Source: UBA8886 sp963578705
GTDB lineage: Archaea > Thermoplasmatota > Poseidoniia > MGIII > CG-Epi1
Assembly: GCA_963578705.1 (NCBI GenBank)
Contig: CAUZDT010000013.1
Span: forward strand, 1-26,435
Direction of reading: 5' to 3'
Length of the DNA stretch: 26,435 nucleotides
Position 1 is the stretch's first letter. Every line of letters starts with the position of its first letter. Both the position numbers and the translations under genes were made by a program. The notes under the pieces were generated by a model that ran no database searches, had not been told where the DNA came from, and was given only the letters and a program-made list of their open reading frames with translations. Shown in pieces: positions 7,520 through 15,580 of the stretch.

Positions 7520-8746
7520 GTGGGGCGCTTCCGCCCTTTCGGCGAGCTGATTTCGCTGGCGCGGGCGCAGGAGCTGGTGCTGGCGGCAGCGCAGCCGCTG
7601 GAAACGAGCCAGTCGGTGGAGCTGGCCGCAGCGGCCGGCCGGGTGCTGGCGGCACCGGTGGTCGCCGACCGCGACGTGCCCAGCTTCAACCGCTCGGCGA
7701 TGGATGGCTACGCAGTGCGGGTAGCTGACCTGGCCGGCGCATCGCCTGCGGAGCCGGCGCGGCTGGTGCTGCTCGAGGCGGTCCACGCCGGCCACCTACC
7801 GCATGGTGCGGTCGGCACCGGCGGCTGCATCCAGATCGCGACCGGGGCGCCGCTGCCGGAGGGCGCGGAGGCGGTGGTGAAAGTCGAAGATACCGCCCGC
7901 GAAGGCGATGCGGTGCTGGTGCGCGTCGCGGTTGAGCGGGGCAAGCACGTTGTGCCGCGGGGCGAAGATATGTGCGCCGGCGACGAAGTGCTCTCGTCAG
8001 GGATGGTACTGACGCCGGCCCGGGTGGGGGTGCTGGCTGCGCTTGGGCTGGCGCAGGCGCAGGTCTACCGCCGCCCACGAGTTATGGTACTACCGACCGG
8101 CACCGAACTGGTGCCGCCGGGCCGCCCGCTGGAAGCGGGGCAGGTGTATGATTCCAACGCCCCCGCGCTGGCGCCGCTGGTGCGGCAGGCAGGCGGAGTG
8201 TCGGAGCGCACGCCGGCGCTGGGCGACGAGCTGGGGGTGCTGGAAAAGGCGCTCCGTGCGGCGGCCGCGAGCAGCGATATCGTGGTGGTCACCGGCGGCT
8301 CCAGCGTTGGCGAGCGCGACCTGCTAGCGCCCGCCATGGAGCGGCTCGGGAGTATCGAGTTCCACGGCGTCGCCGTCAAGCCGGGGAAGCCGGTGCTCTG
8401 CGGCCGGCTGGACGGCTCGCTGGTACTGGGGCTGCCGGGCAACCCGACCTCGTGCCTGCTGACCGCCTGGCTCTTCCTGCGTCCAGCACTGCGCCAGATG
8501 GCGCGGCTGCCGCCCGACCTGCAGCGCTGCCAGACGGCGACGCTTGCCGCTGCCGTGCGACCTGTGCAGGGCCGCGACCAGCTCATGCTGGTGCGGCTGG
8601 AAGGGGCGGGCGGCGAGCTGCGCGCCACCCCCTGCTACCGCGGCTCGGGGGCGATTATGTCGATGGCGCTCGCCGACGGGGTCGTGGCGCTCCCGGCCGG
8701 CAGCGGTGCCAGCGCGGGCGAGCGGGTCGAAGTGGAGCTGCTCTAG
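7520..8746 (+). CDS. moeA: Molybdopterin molybdenumtransferase
   Basis: This 408-residue MoeA inserts molybdate into adenylylated molybdopterin. The domains appear in normal order: SFNRSAMDGYAV in the N-terminal region, IATGAPLPEGAEAVVKVEDT, the MPT-binding domain with VVVTGGSSVGERDLL and VAVKPGKPVLCG, then LGLPGNPTSCLL and the beta-barrel C-terminal domain. Length is usual. The GTG start is supported by GGAGGG five bases upstream and a clear TATA box. There is no extra C-terminal periplasmic-binding-like domain as in some archaeal MoeA fusions. The gene converges with moaD, both ending in the same CTAG at 8743-8746. Confidence 0.96.
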   Translation: MGRFRPFGELISLARAQELVLAAAQPLETSQSVELAAAAGRVLAAPVVADRDVPSFNRSAMDGYAVRVADLAGASPAEPARLVLLEAVHAGHLPHGAVGTGGCIQIATGAPLPEGAEAVVKVEDTAREGDAVLVRVAVERGKHVVPRGEDMCAGDEVLSSGMVLTPARVGVLAALGLAQAQVYRRPRVMVLPTGTELVPPGRPLEAGQVYDSNAPALAPLVRQAGGVSERTPALGDELGVLEKALRAAAASSDIVVVTGGSSVGERDLLAPAMERLGSIEFHGVAVKPGKPVLCGRLDGSLVLGLPGNPTSCLLTAWLFLRPALRQMARLPPDLQRCQTATLAAAVRPVQGRDQLMLVRLEGAGGELRATPCYRGSGAIMSMALADGVVALPAGSGASAGERVEVELL

Positions 8747-8988
8747 CCGCCGCTGAAAGGGGGGTAGAGCGCTATCGTGTCGCCTTCGGCCAGCGCGCTG
8801 CCGGGCTCCAGCATTTCGGCGCCGCGCGCCAGCAGCAGGCTCTCGCGGAAGGGCGCCAGCGGCGGCTGCTCGGCGAGCAGCAGCTCCAGCAGCTCCGCCG
8901 CGGTGGTGCCTGCGGGCAGCTCCAGCTCGAGCGCTTCGGTGCCAAGCCGCTCGCGCAGCTGGGCGAAGGGGATGACGGTGAGCCGCAT
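8743..8988 (-). CDS. moaD: Molybdopterin synthase sulfur-carrier subunit
   Basis: This 81-residue protein is a ubiquitin-fold MoaD. It begins MRLTVIPFAQLRERLG, has LPAGTTAAELLELL in the middle, and ends DTIALYPPFSGG. The final GG is the carboxylate that becomes a thiocarboxylate donor for MoaE. The ATG at 8988 overlaps the stop of the upstream moeZ-like gene as TGATG, so the carrier and its activating enzyme are translationally coupled. Further upstream in-frame sequence is shadow of that gene. The other MoCo genes are on the opposite strand, ending at 8746. Confidence 0.93.
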   Translation of the reverse strand: MRLTVIPFAQLRERLGTEALELELPAGTTAAELLELLLAEQPPLAPFRESLLLARGAEMLEPGSALAEGDTIALYPPFSGG

Positions 8989-10112
8989 CAGTAAACCAGC
9001 TCTGGCTGGCCGGTTTCGCGCAGCCAGGCCACGATACCGCCCGTGAGATGGCGCGCTTCGCGGCCCCCCTGCTGCAACTGCCGCAGCGCCATCGCCGACC
9101 GGACGCCGGTGCGGCAGTAGAGCAGCAGCTCCCGCTCGCGCGGCAGTTCCCCTTGCCGCTGTGCGAGCTGCTTGAAAGGCAGGTGCAGCTCCTCGCCCGG
9201 GATGAGCACCAGCTTCCGCTCCCACGGCTCGCGCAGGTCCACCAGCAACGGCGGCGCTGAACCCTCCAGCGCCGCCTGCAACTCCCCCGGCGCCAGCTCT
9301 CCCGGCCGGCAGGCGAGCGGTTCCTCCGTCGGGGCGGTTATAGTCGGTGACTCACCGCAAAGCGGGCAGTCGGCGCGGCGCGCCAGCGCCACCCGCTGCA
9401 CCGTCCCCACTAGGCCATCCAGCAGCAGCAGCCGCGCCTCGCGCGGGGAGCTGCGCAGCAGCCACTTCAGCACCTCCAGCGCCTGCAGGCTTCCGAGCAC
9501 CCCCGGCACCGCTCCCAGCACTCCCGCCGTGGCGCAGTTCTCTACCACTTCCGGCGGCGGCGGCCGCGGGAACAGGCAGCGGTAGCACGGTCCCCCCGAA
9601 GGGAAGACCGCCACCTGCCCCTCGAAGCGGCGCAACGCCGCGTGGATCAGCGGGACCCCCGCCAGGTGGCAGCCGTCGGCGAGCAGGTAGCGCGCGGCCA
9701 GGCTATCAGTCCCGTCGAGCACAAGGTCGTGCTGCCGCACCAGCTCCATCACGTTGGCAGCCGTGACGCGCTCGACCAGCGGCTCGACCCGGATAGTGGT
9801 ATTCAGCGCGCGCAGCCGGGCGGCCGCCACCACCGCCTTCGGTCGGCCCACGTCGGTCTCGGTGTAGAGCGGCTGCCGCTGCAGGTTGCTCAGTTCCACC
9901 GAGTCGTCGTCGACCAGCGTCAGCCGGCCCACGCCAGCAGCCGCCAGGTATTGCGCGGCCGGGCAGCCCAGCCCGCCCATTCCCACCACCAGCACCCGCG
10001 CTGCCTTCAGCCGCTGCTGGCCTTCCAGCCCTGCGCCGGGCAGCATCAGGTGACGGGCGTAGCGCCGCAGCTCAGAATCGGGGAGCAACGCGGTGCGATG
10101 GGGCAGAACCAT
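8988..10112 (-). CDS. MoeB/ThiF-type adenylyltransferase with C-terminal rhodanese domain (MoeZ-like)
   Basis: In this 374-residue protein, residues 1 to about 245 are an E1-like adenylyltransferase: nucleotide loop VVGMGGLGCPAAQYL, LVDDDSVELSNLQRQ, LDGTDSLAARYLL, and zinc-binding pairs CYRC and CPLC. After a linker, a rhodanese domain of about 100 residues carries LLYCRTGVRSAMAL with the active-site cysteine. Such MoeZ-type proteins adenylate the GG tail of MoaD or ThiS and pass sulfur to it. The overlap with moaD makes MoaD the likely client, though service to thiamine or tRNA thiolation carriers is possible. It follows the geranylgeranyl reductase by 47 bases, with no clear promoter between them. 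Confidence 0.92.
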   Translation of the reverse strand: MVLPHRTALLPDSELRRYARHLMLPGAGLEGQQRLKAARVLVVGMGGLGCPAAQYLAAAGVGRLTLVDDDSVELSNLQRQPLYTETDVGRPKAVVAAARLRALNTTIRVEPLVERVTAANVMELVRQHDLVLDGTDSLAARYLLADGCHLAGVPLIHAALRRFEGQVAVFPSGGPCYRCLFPRPPPPEVVENCATAGVLGAVPGVLGSLQALEVLKWLLRSSPREARLLLLDGLVGTVQRVALARRADCPLCGESPTITAPTEEPLACRPGELAPGELQAALEGSAPPLLVDLREPWERKLVLIPGEELHLPFKQLAQRQGELPRERELLLYCRTGVRSAMALRQLQQGGREARHLTGGIVAWLRETGQPELVY

Positions 10113-10159
10113 AAGCGGCTTGGGGCCGGTCGCAGGGAATGTGCTCGCGGAGTCCGTAA

Positions 10160-11536
10160 TCAGAAAAGTAACTGCCTGAGCAAAAAGAACGGGCTTGTGA
10201 GCGACGCCTGCGCCTCGCGCGACATCAGGCTCTCGGTCAGGACGCGCCGCAGCTCCGCCTTGCGGCGCGCCTTGCCGATGAACCAGTTGAGCAACCAGCG
10301 GCGGCGCGACAGCCGCTGGATTTTGTAGGAGTTACGCAGCTCGTATCCCAGCCGCTTCCAGAGCGCGCGCTGGTAGCGCGCGCCCGCCTCGAGCGGGAAA
10401 CCGCGCGCGTGCTCCTCGCGGTCGAAGTGGCCCAGCGCCAGCTTGGCCGAGAGCAGCGCATTGCCGATGCCCTCGCCAGTGAACGGGTCGACCAGCGAAG
10501 CCGCGTCGCCGACCAACATCGCCCCGGCCGCAAACGCGCGGCGCGGCTGCTGCTTCTCACCGGCGCGCGGTGAGCCGAGTGGCAGCTGCCAGCCGCGGCT
10601 GCTCCCCTCGACCAGCTCTGCCTGCGCGAAGCGGTCGCAGAAACGCGGCACTTCGTTGATGATATATTCCTGCAGGCCGCGCAGCTTGCGGTCGTGCAGC
10701 TCAAGGTCACGCAGCGCGATGCCGAAACCGACGTTGCAAATGCCGCCACCGACCGGGAAAATCCAGAAGTAGCCCGGCAGCACCCCGTCAATATAGTGGA
10801 ATTCAACCGGCCCCGAGTCGGCAGTCGCGCCCTCGACGTTGCGCCAGTATTGCCGGAAGGCGGCGCTGTAGTGCAGCTTCTCGCGGTCGACCATCCGCCC
10901 GTCGTAGGTCTCCTGCACAATCGCGGTCGCGACCGGGCAGCGCACCCCCCCGGCGCCGATGGTCAGCGGCGCGCTGAACGAGAGCGGGCGGGCGCGGTCG
11001 CCGGTATCTCCTATGATACCGGTGACTCGTCGCAGGTCGCCCATGCCGGGGCCGGGGTCGGGGCCATTGGCGGCGTTATCGAACAGCACCTCGCGCACCG
11101 CGAAGCCCTGCACCACCGCACCGCCCGCCTGCAACACCAGCTCGGTGGCGCGCCGGAACATGATGTGGTCAAACTGGAGCCGCGGCAGCACGTAGCCCGA
11201 GAGCTGGCCGTCCGACCGCGAGACGCGCAGCTCGTCACCGCGCGGGCTGCTGAATAATACGCCAGTGATGCTGAAGTGCGGCGATGCCTCAATCAGCGAC
11301 CGCACCCCCAGCTCGTCGACGTGCGCGAGCGACTTGCCTCCCACGGCGTCGCCGCAGGTCTTGTCGCGGGGCCATATTGCCTTGTCGAGTAGCAGCACCC
11401 GCTGGCCTGCCAGTGCCGCGTAGCCCGCAGCGGCCGCGCCGCCGGGACCGCCCCCGACAACGATGACGTCGAAGCGCGACCCGGAAGCGGGGTGCGGGCC
11501 GCTTTCGATGGGCTGCTCCCAGAAGCAATTGGGCAT
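10160..11536 (-). CDS. Geranylgeranyl reductase family flavoprotein
   Basis: This 458-residue protein has an N-terminal FAD-binding motif (VIVVGGGPGGAAAAGYAA). It also has DKTCGDAVGGKSL, the Cys-containing motif typical of archaeal geranylgeranyl reductases, FPVGGGICNVGFG, and VGDAASLVDPFTGEGIGNAL. Known members saturate the isoprenoid chains of archaeal ether lipids (or of menaquinone or chlorophyll side chains) at the membrane. The ATG at 11536 is preferred over a GTG at 11554 because a TATA-like box at 11561-11568 sits about 28 bases before the ATG. It is divergent from a ferredoxin and a second reductase-like gene, an arrangement that fits electron supply to this enzyme. Confidence 0.9.
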   Translation of the reverse strand: MPNCFWEQPIESGPHPASGSRFDVIVVGGGPGGAAAAGYAALAGQRVLLLDKAIWPRDKTCGDAVGGKSLAHVDELGVRSLIEASPHFSITGVLFSSPRGDELRVSRSDGQLSGYVLPRLQFDHIMFRRATELVLQAGGAVVQGFAVREVLFDNAANGPDPGPGMGDLRRVTGIIGDTGDRARPLSFSAPLTIGAGGVRCPVATAIVQETYDGRMVDREKLHYSAAFRQYWRNVEGATADSGPVEFHYIDGVLPGYFWIFPVGGGICNVGFGIALRDLELHDRKLRGLQEYIINEVPRFCDRFAQAELVEGSSRGWQLPLGSPRAGEKQQPRRAFAAGAMLVGDAASLVDPFTGEGIGNALLSAKLALGHFDREEHARGFPLEAGARYQRALWKRLGYELRNSYKIQRLSRRRWLLNWFIGKARRKAELRRVLTESLMSREAQASLTSPFFLLRQLLF

Positions 11537-11560
11537 GGGAGCGCGGCAGCCCACACGCGG

Positions 11561-11568
11561 CTAAATAG
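11561..11568 (-). promoter_or_regulatory. TATA box for the geranylgeranyl reductase gene
   Basis: The minus strand reads CTATTTAG, centred about 28 bases before the ATG at 11536. It faces away from a second box at 11589-11596, so the 81-base divergent gap has two back-to-back promoters. Confidence 0.55.
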
Positions 11569-11588
11569 CTGGGGGGCCGCGGGCAAAG

Positions 11589-11596
11589 AATTTTAG
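11589..11596 (+). promoter_or_regulatory. TATA box for the ferredoxin gene
   Basis: AATTTTAG lies in a GC-rich background, centred about 26 bases before the GTG at 11618. This fits a leaderless transcript for the ferredoxin and the genes overlapping it downstream. Confidence 0.5.
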
Positions 11597-11617
11597 ACAG
11601 CGGAGCAGTCGGCCGGT

Positions 11618-12031
11618 GTGGCCCCGGACGAGAGCAGCGAAACCGAGAGCTGGCCTGACGGCACTCCCAAGCGCGAAACCAGCTACGTTGACGGCCAGCG
11701 CCACGGCTGGGAAACCACCTTCCACCCCCATGGCCAGCGCGCCACCCGCCGCCGCTGGGCGCACGGCAGGCCGCTGCCGCCGGGCCAGCAGTGGGACCCG
11801 CACGGCAACCGCTTCGCCGTAAAACCGGACCTGGCGCGCGACACCTGCATCTTTTGCGGCGCCTGCGTCGGCGTCTGCCCTACCAACGCCATGTTCCTCG
11901 AGTATAACGACCGCGACATCTGGATTGACGGAAACTGCACTGACTGCCTGCTCTGCGTCCGCGTCTGCCCCGTCGGCGCGCTAACCTATCCGGCCGAGCC
12001 GCAGCGCAACACCACCCGGACTCCCGCATGA
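11618..12031 (+). CDS. 2x[4Fe-4S] ferredoxin with N-terminal MORN/YwqK-like repeats
   Basis: This 137-residue protein has two parts. Residues 12 to about 65 contain repeat-like units (DGTPKRETSYVDGQRHGW, then HGQRATRRRWAHG, then DPHGNRF) that resemble MORN/YwqK 'DG...Y.DG..HG.W' repeats. Residues 77-117 hold two [4Fe-4S] motifs: C77, C80, C83, C87 and C107, C110, C113, C117. The ferredoxin would carry electrons at low potential. In Methanosarcina acetivorans a ferredoxin encoded beside geranylgeranyl reductase is needed for full lipid saturation, so the same role is likely here. The ATGA overlap with the following flavoprotein gene supports partnership. The repeat domain is an unusual addition with unknown role. 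Confidence 0.88.
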   Translation: MAPDESSETESWPDGTPKRETSYVDGQRHGWETTFHPHGQRATRRRWAHGRPLPPGQQWDPHGNRFAVKPDLARDTCIFCGACVGVCPTNAMFLEYNDRDIWIDGNCTDCLLCVRVCPVGALTYPAEPQRNTTRTPA

Positions 12032-13110
12032 GGCGCATAATCGGCGGCGGCCTCTCGGGGCTGGCGGCAGCCGTGAACTTCGCGAAAGCGGGCGAGCGGG
12101 TCGAATTGCACGAGGCGCGCCGCGAAGTGGGCGAGCAGTTCCACGCCAACTATCAGGTGCTGCTGAAGGAGCGCCCTGACATGCCGTGGGCCGACTCGAC
12201 CGCGCCGGCCTACCTGAAGCGCTGGGGGCTCGAGCCGGAATTCACCTATCGCAACGCGCAGAAGTTCGTCTGCTGCACCCCAACGCGCGACCTCACGATT
12301 ACCATGAAGCAGCCGCTGCCGCTCATCCTGCGCGGCGGCAAAGGCTCGCTCGAGCGCGGGCTGGCGGTAGAGGCGGAGCGGGAGGGCGTCAAGTTCCACT
12401 ACAAGTCGCGCCCCAAGCCGCAAGCGGGCGACATCGCCGCCACCGGTTCCTACCGCACTGACATGGCCGCCTTCGGGGCTTACTACGAAAACTCGGACTT
12501 CCCGCGCGACCAGTTCCTCTACATGCACGACGAAAAATACTCGCCACGCGGCTGGTATCTCTACATCATTCCGATGGACGACGATACCATCAAGGTGATG
12601 AACTGCTGCTCGCGCTCACACACCAAAAAAGTCAGACAACTGCTATATAAAGCAGTGGAGGAGCGCAAGGTGCTGCGAGACATCATCGACGGCGCGAAGC
12701 CAACCGGCACCGTCGGCGGCCAGGGCGGCGCCGAATTCCCCCACTCGGCGGTGCGCGACGGCGTCTACTACACGGGCGAGGCAGCCGGCTTCCAGGACCC
12801 GTGGCGCGGCTTCGGGATGAACTACGCCATCGAGTCTGGCGTGCTGGCGCAGCGTGCGCTCAGCAACGGCGGAAACTACGACCAGATGTGGAAGGCACAG
12901 TTCCGGAACCGCAAGAAAGCAGACATCGCACGGCGCGGTATCTTCGCGCTGCTCGGCAACCGCGCCTTCGAAATGGCGATGCGCAAAGTGAAGGATGGCG
13001 ACACCGTCGACTGGGAAAAGATGAATCTGCAGGGCTGGCGCAAGTCGCTGGTCTACAATTCGTTCTACGCCCTCGAGATGGTCAAGAAGGGCATCTGGGA
13101 CCGCTGGTGA
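12028..13110 (+). CDS. FAD-dependent reductase, geranylgeranyl-reductase-like paralogue
   Basis: This 360-residue protein starts MRRIIGGGLSGLAAAVNFAK, an FAD dinucleotide-binding motif, followed by the acidic end of the second strand (VELHEARREVG). It retains GEAAGFQDPWRGFGMNYAIESG, the counterpart of the GDAAG...GxGI...SG motif of geranylgeranyl reductases, and WYLYIIPMDDDTIKV in place of the W.FP..GG stretch. It is about 100 residues shorter than the reductase at 10160-11536 and lacks the CGDAV motif. It overlaps the ferredoxin gene (ATGA), so it likely receives electrons from it. It may act on a different double bond or a different isoprenoid; the substrate is inferred only. Confidence 0.8.
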   Translation: MRRIIGGGLSGLAAAVNFAKAGERVELHEARREVGEQFHANYQVLLKERPDMPWADSTAPAYLKRWGLEPEFTYRNAQKFVCCTPTRDLTITMKQPLPLILRGGKGSLERGLAVEAEREGVKFHYKSRPKPQAGDIAATGSYRTDMAAFGAYYENSDFPRDQFLYMHDEKYSPRGWYLYIIPMDDDTIKVMNCCSRSHTKKVRQLLYKAVEERKVLRDIIDGAKPTGTVGGQGGAEFPHSAVRDGVYYTGEAAGFQDPWRGFGMNYAIESGVLAQRALSNGGNYDQMWKAQFRNRKKADIARRGIFALLGNRAFEMAMRKVKDGDTVDWEKMNLQGWRKSLVYNSFYALEMVKKGIWDRW

Positions 13111-13304
13111 GCAGAACCGAGGAACTGGCGATACGGGGCGCTTCGCTGGTGTGCCTGCTGGCGGGGGTGGTGCTGGCAATCGGGAGCAACGAATACATCG
13201 TGCCGGCCTCGGGCCGTTCGCTGGCGACGCCCTGCGCGTTCGTCTTCTGGATGCTGGCAATCGTCTTCTGGGTGCTCGGCACGCGAAGCGAAAACAATAC
13301 ATAA
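13107..13304 (+). CDS. Small membrane protein with two predicted helices
   Basis: A 65-residue ORF starts at a GTG that overlaps the stop of the reductase-like gene (GTGA). It has a charged N-terminus (SRTEELAIRG), a hydrophobic helix at about residues 10-26, a short polar loop (NEYIVPASGR), a second helix at about 41-59 and a charged tail. The coupling overlap, the two helices and the end just before the aconitase promoter support a real gene. I do not recognise the family. It may anchor or assist the lipid-reducing enzymes encoded before it, but that rests on position alone. Confidence 0.65.
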   Translation: MSRTEELAIRGASLVCLLAGVVLAIGSNEYIVPASGRSLATPCAFVFWMLAIVFWVLGTRSENNT

Positions 13305-13305
13305 T
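13297..13305 (+). promoter_or_regulatory. TATA-like box for aconitase
   Basis: ATACATAAT overlaps the end of the small membrane-protein gene and is centred about 27 bases before the aconitase ATG at 13328, fitting a leaderless mRNA. Confidence 0.5.
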
Positions 13306-13327
13306 CGCCGACCGGGGGGGGCCATCC

Positions 13328-15580
13328 ATGTCAGACCCCGGCGCCGTACGGCAATTCTACGACTCGCTGGCGGCCTGCCATACTGCCGCGCGCAAACAGC
13401 TGGGGCGGCCGCTGACGCTCGCTGAGAAAATCCTCTTCGCGCATCTCGCCCCGGGGCAGGAGCTGCCGCAGCGCGGCGGGAGCTACGTCAACCTACTGCC
13501 CGACCGGGTCGCTATGCAGGATGCCACGGCGCAGATGGCGCTGCTGCAATTCACGCTGACGGGGCACGAGCAGGTGGCGGTGCCGTCGACGGTGCATTGC
13601 GACCATCTTATCCAGGCGCGCAGCGGTTGCGACAGCGACCTCGCTGCGGCCAACGACGTCAACGCCGAGGTGTACGCGTTCCTGAAGTCCGCCTCGGCAA
13701 AGTACGGCATCGGCTTCTGGGAGCCGGGCGCCGGCATCATCCATCAGGTGGTGCTCGAGAACTACGCCTTCCCCGGCGGGCTGATGATTGGCACCGACTC
13801 GCACACTCCCAACGCCGGCGGTTTGGGAATGGCAGCGATTGGCGTCGGCGGCGCCGACGCCATGGAAGTCATGGCGGGGCTGCCGTTCAACGTCCGCTGG
13901 CCGCGGCTCATCGGGGTCCGGCTGACTGGTGCGCTTTCGGGCTGGGCTTCGCCTAAGGATGTTATCCTGAGAGTGTGCGAAATCCTGACGGTCAAGGGCG
14001 GCACGGGCCACATCGTCGAGTATTTCGGTCCCGGCTGCGAGAGCATCTCCTGCACCGGCAAGGGGACTATCTGCAACATGGGCGCTGAAGTGGGCGCGAC
14101 CACTTCGCTCTTTCCATTCGACGAGCGTATGGCGGAATACCTCGAGGCGACCGGCCGCGGGGAACTAGCGCAGCTCGCCCGCGAGCACGGGGCGGAGCTG
14201 CGCGCCGACCCCGAAATCGAGGCGACGGCAGAGGAGATCTTCGACCGGGTAATCGAAATCGATCTCTCGGCGCTGGAACCGCTCATCGTCGGCCCGCACT
14301 CCCCCGACTTGGCGCGCCCCGTTGCCGGGCTGGGTGCTGAAGCTCGGCAGGAGGGGTGGCCTCTCGAACTTAACGCGGCACTAATCGGTTCATGTACCAA
14401 CAGCTCCTACGAAGATATGGAGCGCGCCGCCGCGGTCGCCCGCCAGGCGGCTGCCTCGGGCTTGCGCGCGACGGTACCGTTCTACATCACCCCCGGCTCG
14501 GAGACGATTGACCGCACTATCCGGCGCGACGGGCAGATGGCGGCGCTGGAGGCGATTGGCGGCACCGTGCTGGCGAACGCCTGCGGCCCCTGCATCGGGC
14601 AGTGGCGGCGCGACGACATCTCCGACGGGGAAGTGAACTCGATTGTCTCCTCCTACAACCGCAATTTCAGCGGCCGTAACGACGGCAACCACGCCACACT
14701 CTCGTTCCTCACCAGCCCCGAGGTCGTGACTGCCATGGCGCTCGCCGGGCGGCTTGACTTCGACCCGCTGCGCGACTCCCTGCCCGCCGGGAACGGAAAA
14801 CAGGTCCAGCTGGCGCCGCCGACCGGTAGCGACCTGCCGGCGGGCGGCTTCGCCACCAGCCTCGACGGCTACGTCGCCCCGCCTCCCGACGGTTCCGCTG
14901 TCGAACTCGAGGTAGACTCCGCCAGCGAGCGGCTGCAGCTGCTCGAGCCGTTTACGCCACCGGGCGGCGGCAATATGGAGGGATTGCTGGTGCTGGCGAA
15001 GATTGAGGGCAAGTGCACCACCGACCACATCTCGCCTGCGGGGCCGTGGCTGCGCTACCGCGGCCACCTCGACCACATCTCAGGCAACGCCTACATCGGC
15101 GCCAGCAACATCTTCACCGACGAGCGGGGCATGGCGCTCAGCGCACTTACGGGCGAGCAGGCGCCGCTGCCCGAAGTGGCGCGCGCCTACCACGACGCGG
15201 GGCGAGGGTGGGTCGTCGTCGCCGGTACCAACTACGGCGAAGGCTCGTCGCGCGAGCACGCCGCGATGTCGCCCCGCTTCCTCGGCTGCCGCGCGATTAT
15301 CGCGCGCAGCTTCGCACGCATCGCGGAAGCCAACCTGAAGAAGCAGGGAGTGCTGGCGCTCACCTTCGAGCAGCCAGCCGACTGGGAGCTGGTGCAGGCC
15401 GACGACCGCCTAGCCATCACGGGGCTCGACGAGCTAGCGCCGGGCAGCCGGCTCACGATCGGCATCGTGCATGCCGACGGCACGCGCGACGAATTCAGCT
15501 GCCACCATAGCCTCAGCGAGCAGCAGGTGGAATGGTTCCGCGCCGGCTCGGCGCTCAATTACCTGCGGCAGCAGTCCTAG
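13328..15580 (+). CDS. Aconitate hydratase, mitochondrial type
   Basis: This 750-residue aconitase converts citrate to isocitrate in the TCA cycle. The [4Fe-4S] ligands are C356 (GSCTNSSYEDM) and C419/C422 (ANACGPCIGQW), almost exactly the positions in mature mitochondrial aconitase (358, 421, 424). Other conserved stretches are IGTDSHTPNAGGLGM, EGKCTTDHISPAGPW, SNIFTDERG and GTNYGEGSSREHAA, the last in the swivel domain. The length and motifs fit the mitochondrial aconitase subfamily rather than the longer AcnA/IRP or the AcnB type. The ATG at 13328 is chosen because a TATA-like box lies 27 bases upstream; further upstream in-frame sequence is shadow of the preceding genes. It converges with purM on a shared CTAG stop at 15577-15580. 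Confidence 0.96.
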   Translation: MSDPGAVRQFYDSLAACHTAARKQLGRPLTLAEKILFAHLAPGQELPQRGGSYVNLLPDRVAMQDATAQMALLQFTLTGHEQVAVPSTVHCDHLIQARSGCDSDLAAANDVNAEVYAFLKSASAKYGIGFWEPGAGIIHQVVLENYAFPGGLMIGTDSHTPNAGGLGMAAIGVGGADAMEVMAGLPFNVRWPRLIGVRLTGALSGWASPKDVILRVCEILTVKGGTGHIVEYFGPGCESISCTGKGTICNMGAEVGATTSLFPFDERMAEYLEATGRGELAQLAREHGAELRADPEIEATAEEIFDRVIEIDLSALEPLIVGPHSPDLARPVAGLGAEARQEGWPLELNAALIGSCTNSSYEDMERAAAVARQAAASGLRATVPFYITPGSETIDRTIRRDGQMAALEAIGGTVLANACGPCIGQWRRDDISDGEVNSIVSSYNRNFSGRNDGNHATLSFLTSPEVVTAMALAGRLDFDPLRDSLPAGNGKQVQLAPPTGSDLPAGGFATSLDGYVAPPPDGSAVELEVDSASERLQLLEPFTPPGGGNMEGLLVLAKIEGKCTTDHISPAGPWLRYRGHLDHISGNAYIGASNIFTDERGMALSALTGEQAPLPEVARAYHDAGRGWVVVAGTNYGEGSSREHAAMSPRFLGCRAIIARSFARIAEANLKKQGVLALTFEQPADWELVQADDRLAITGLDELAPGSRLTIGIVHADGTRDEFSCHHSLSEQQVEWFRAGSALNYLRQQS

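Noticed and set aside
6668..7795. Minus-strand open frame of 375 codons spanning moaC, moaB and moeA
   Set aside because: It is antisense to three intact, overlapping MoCo genes, is Arg/His/Gln-rich and has no motif.
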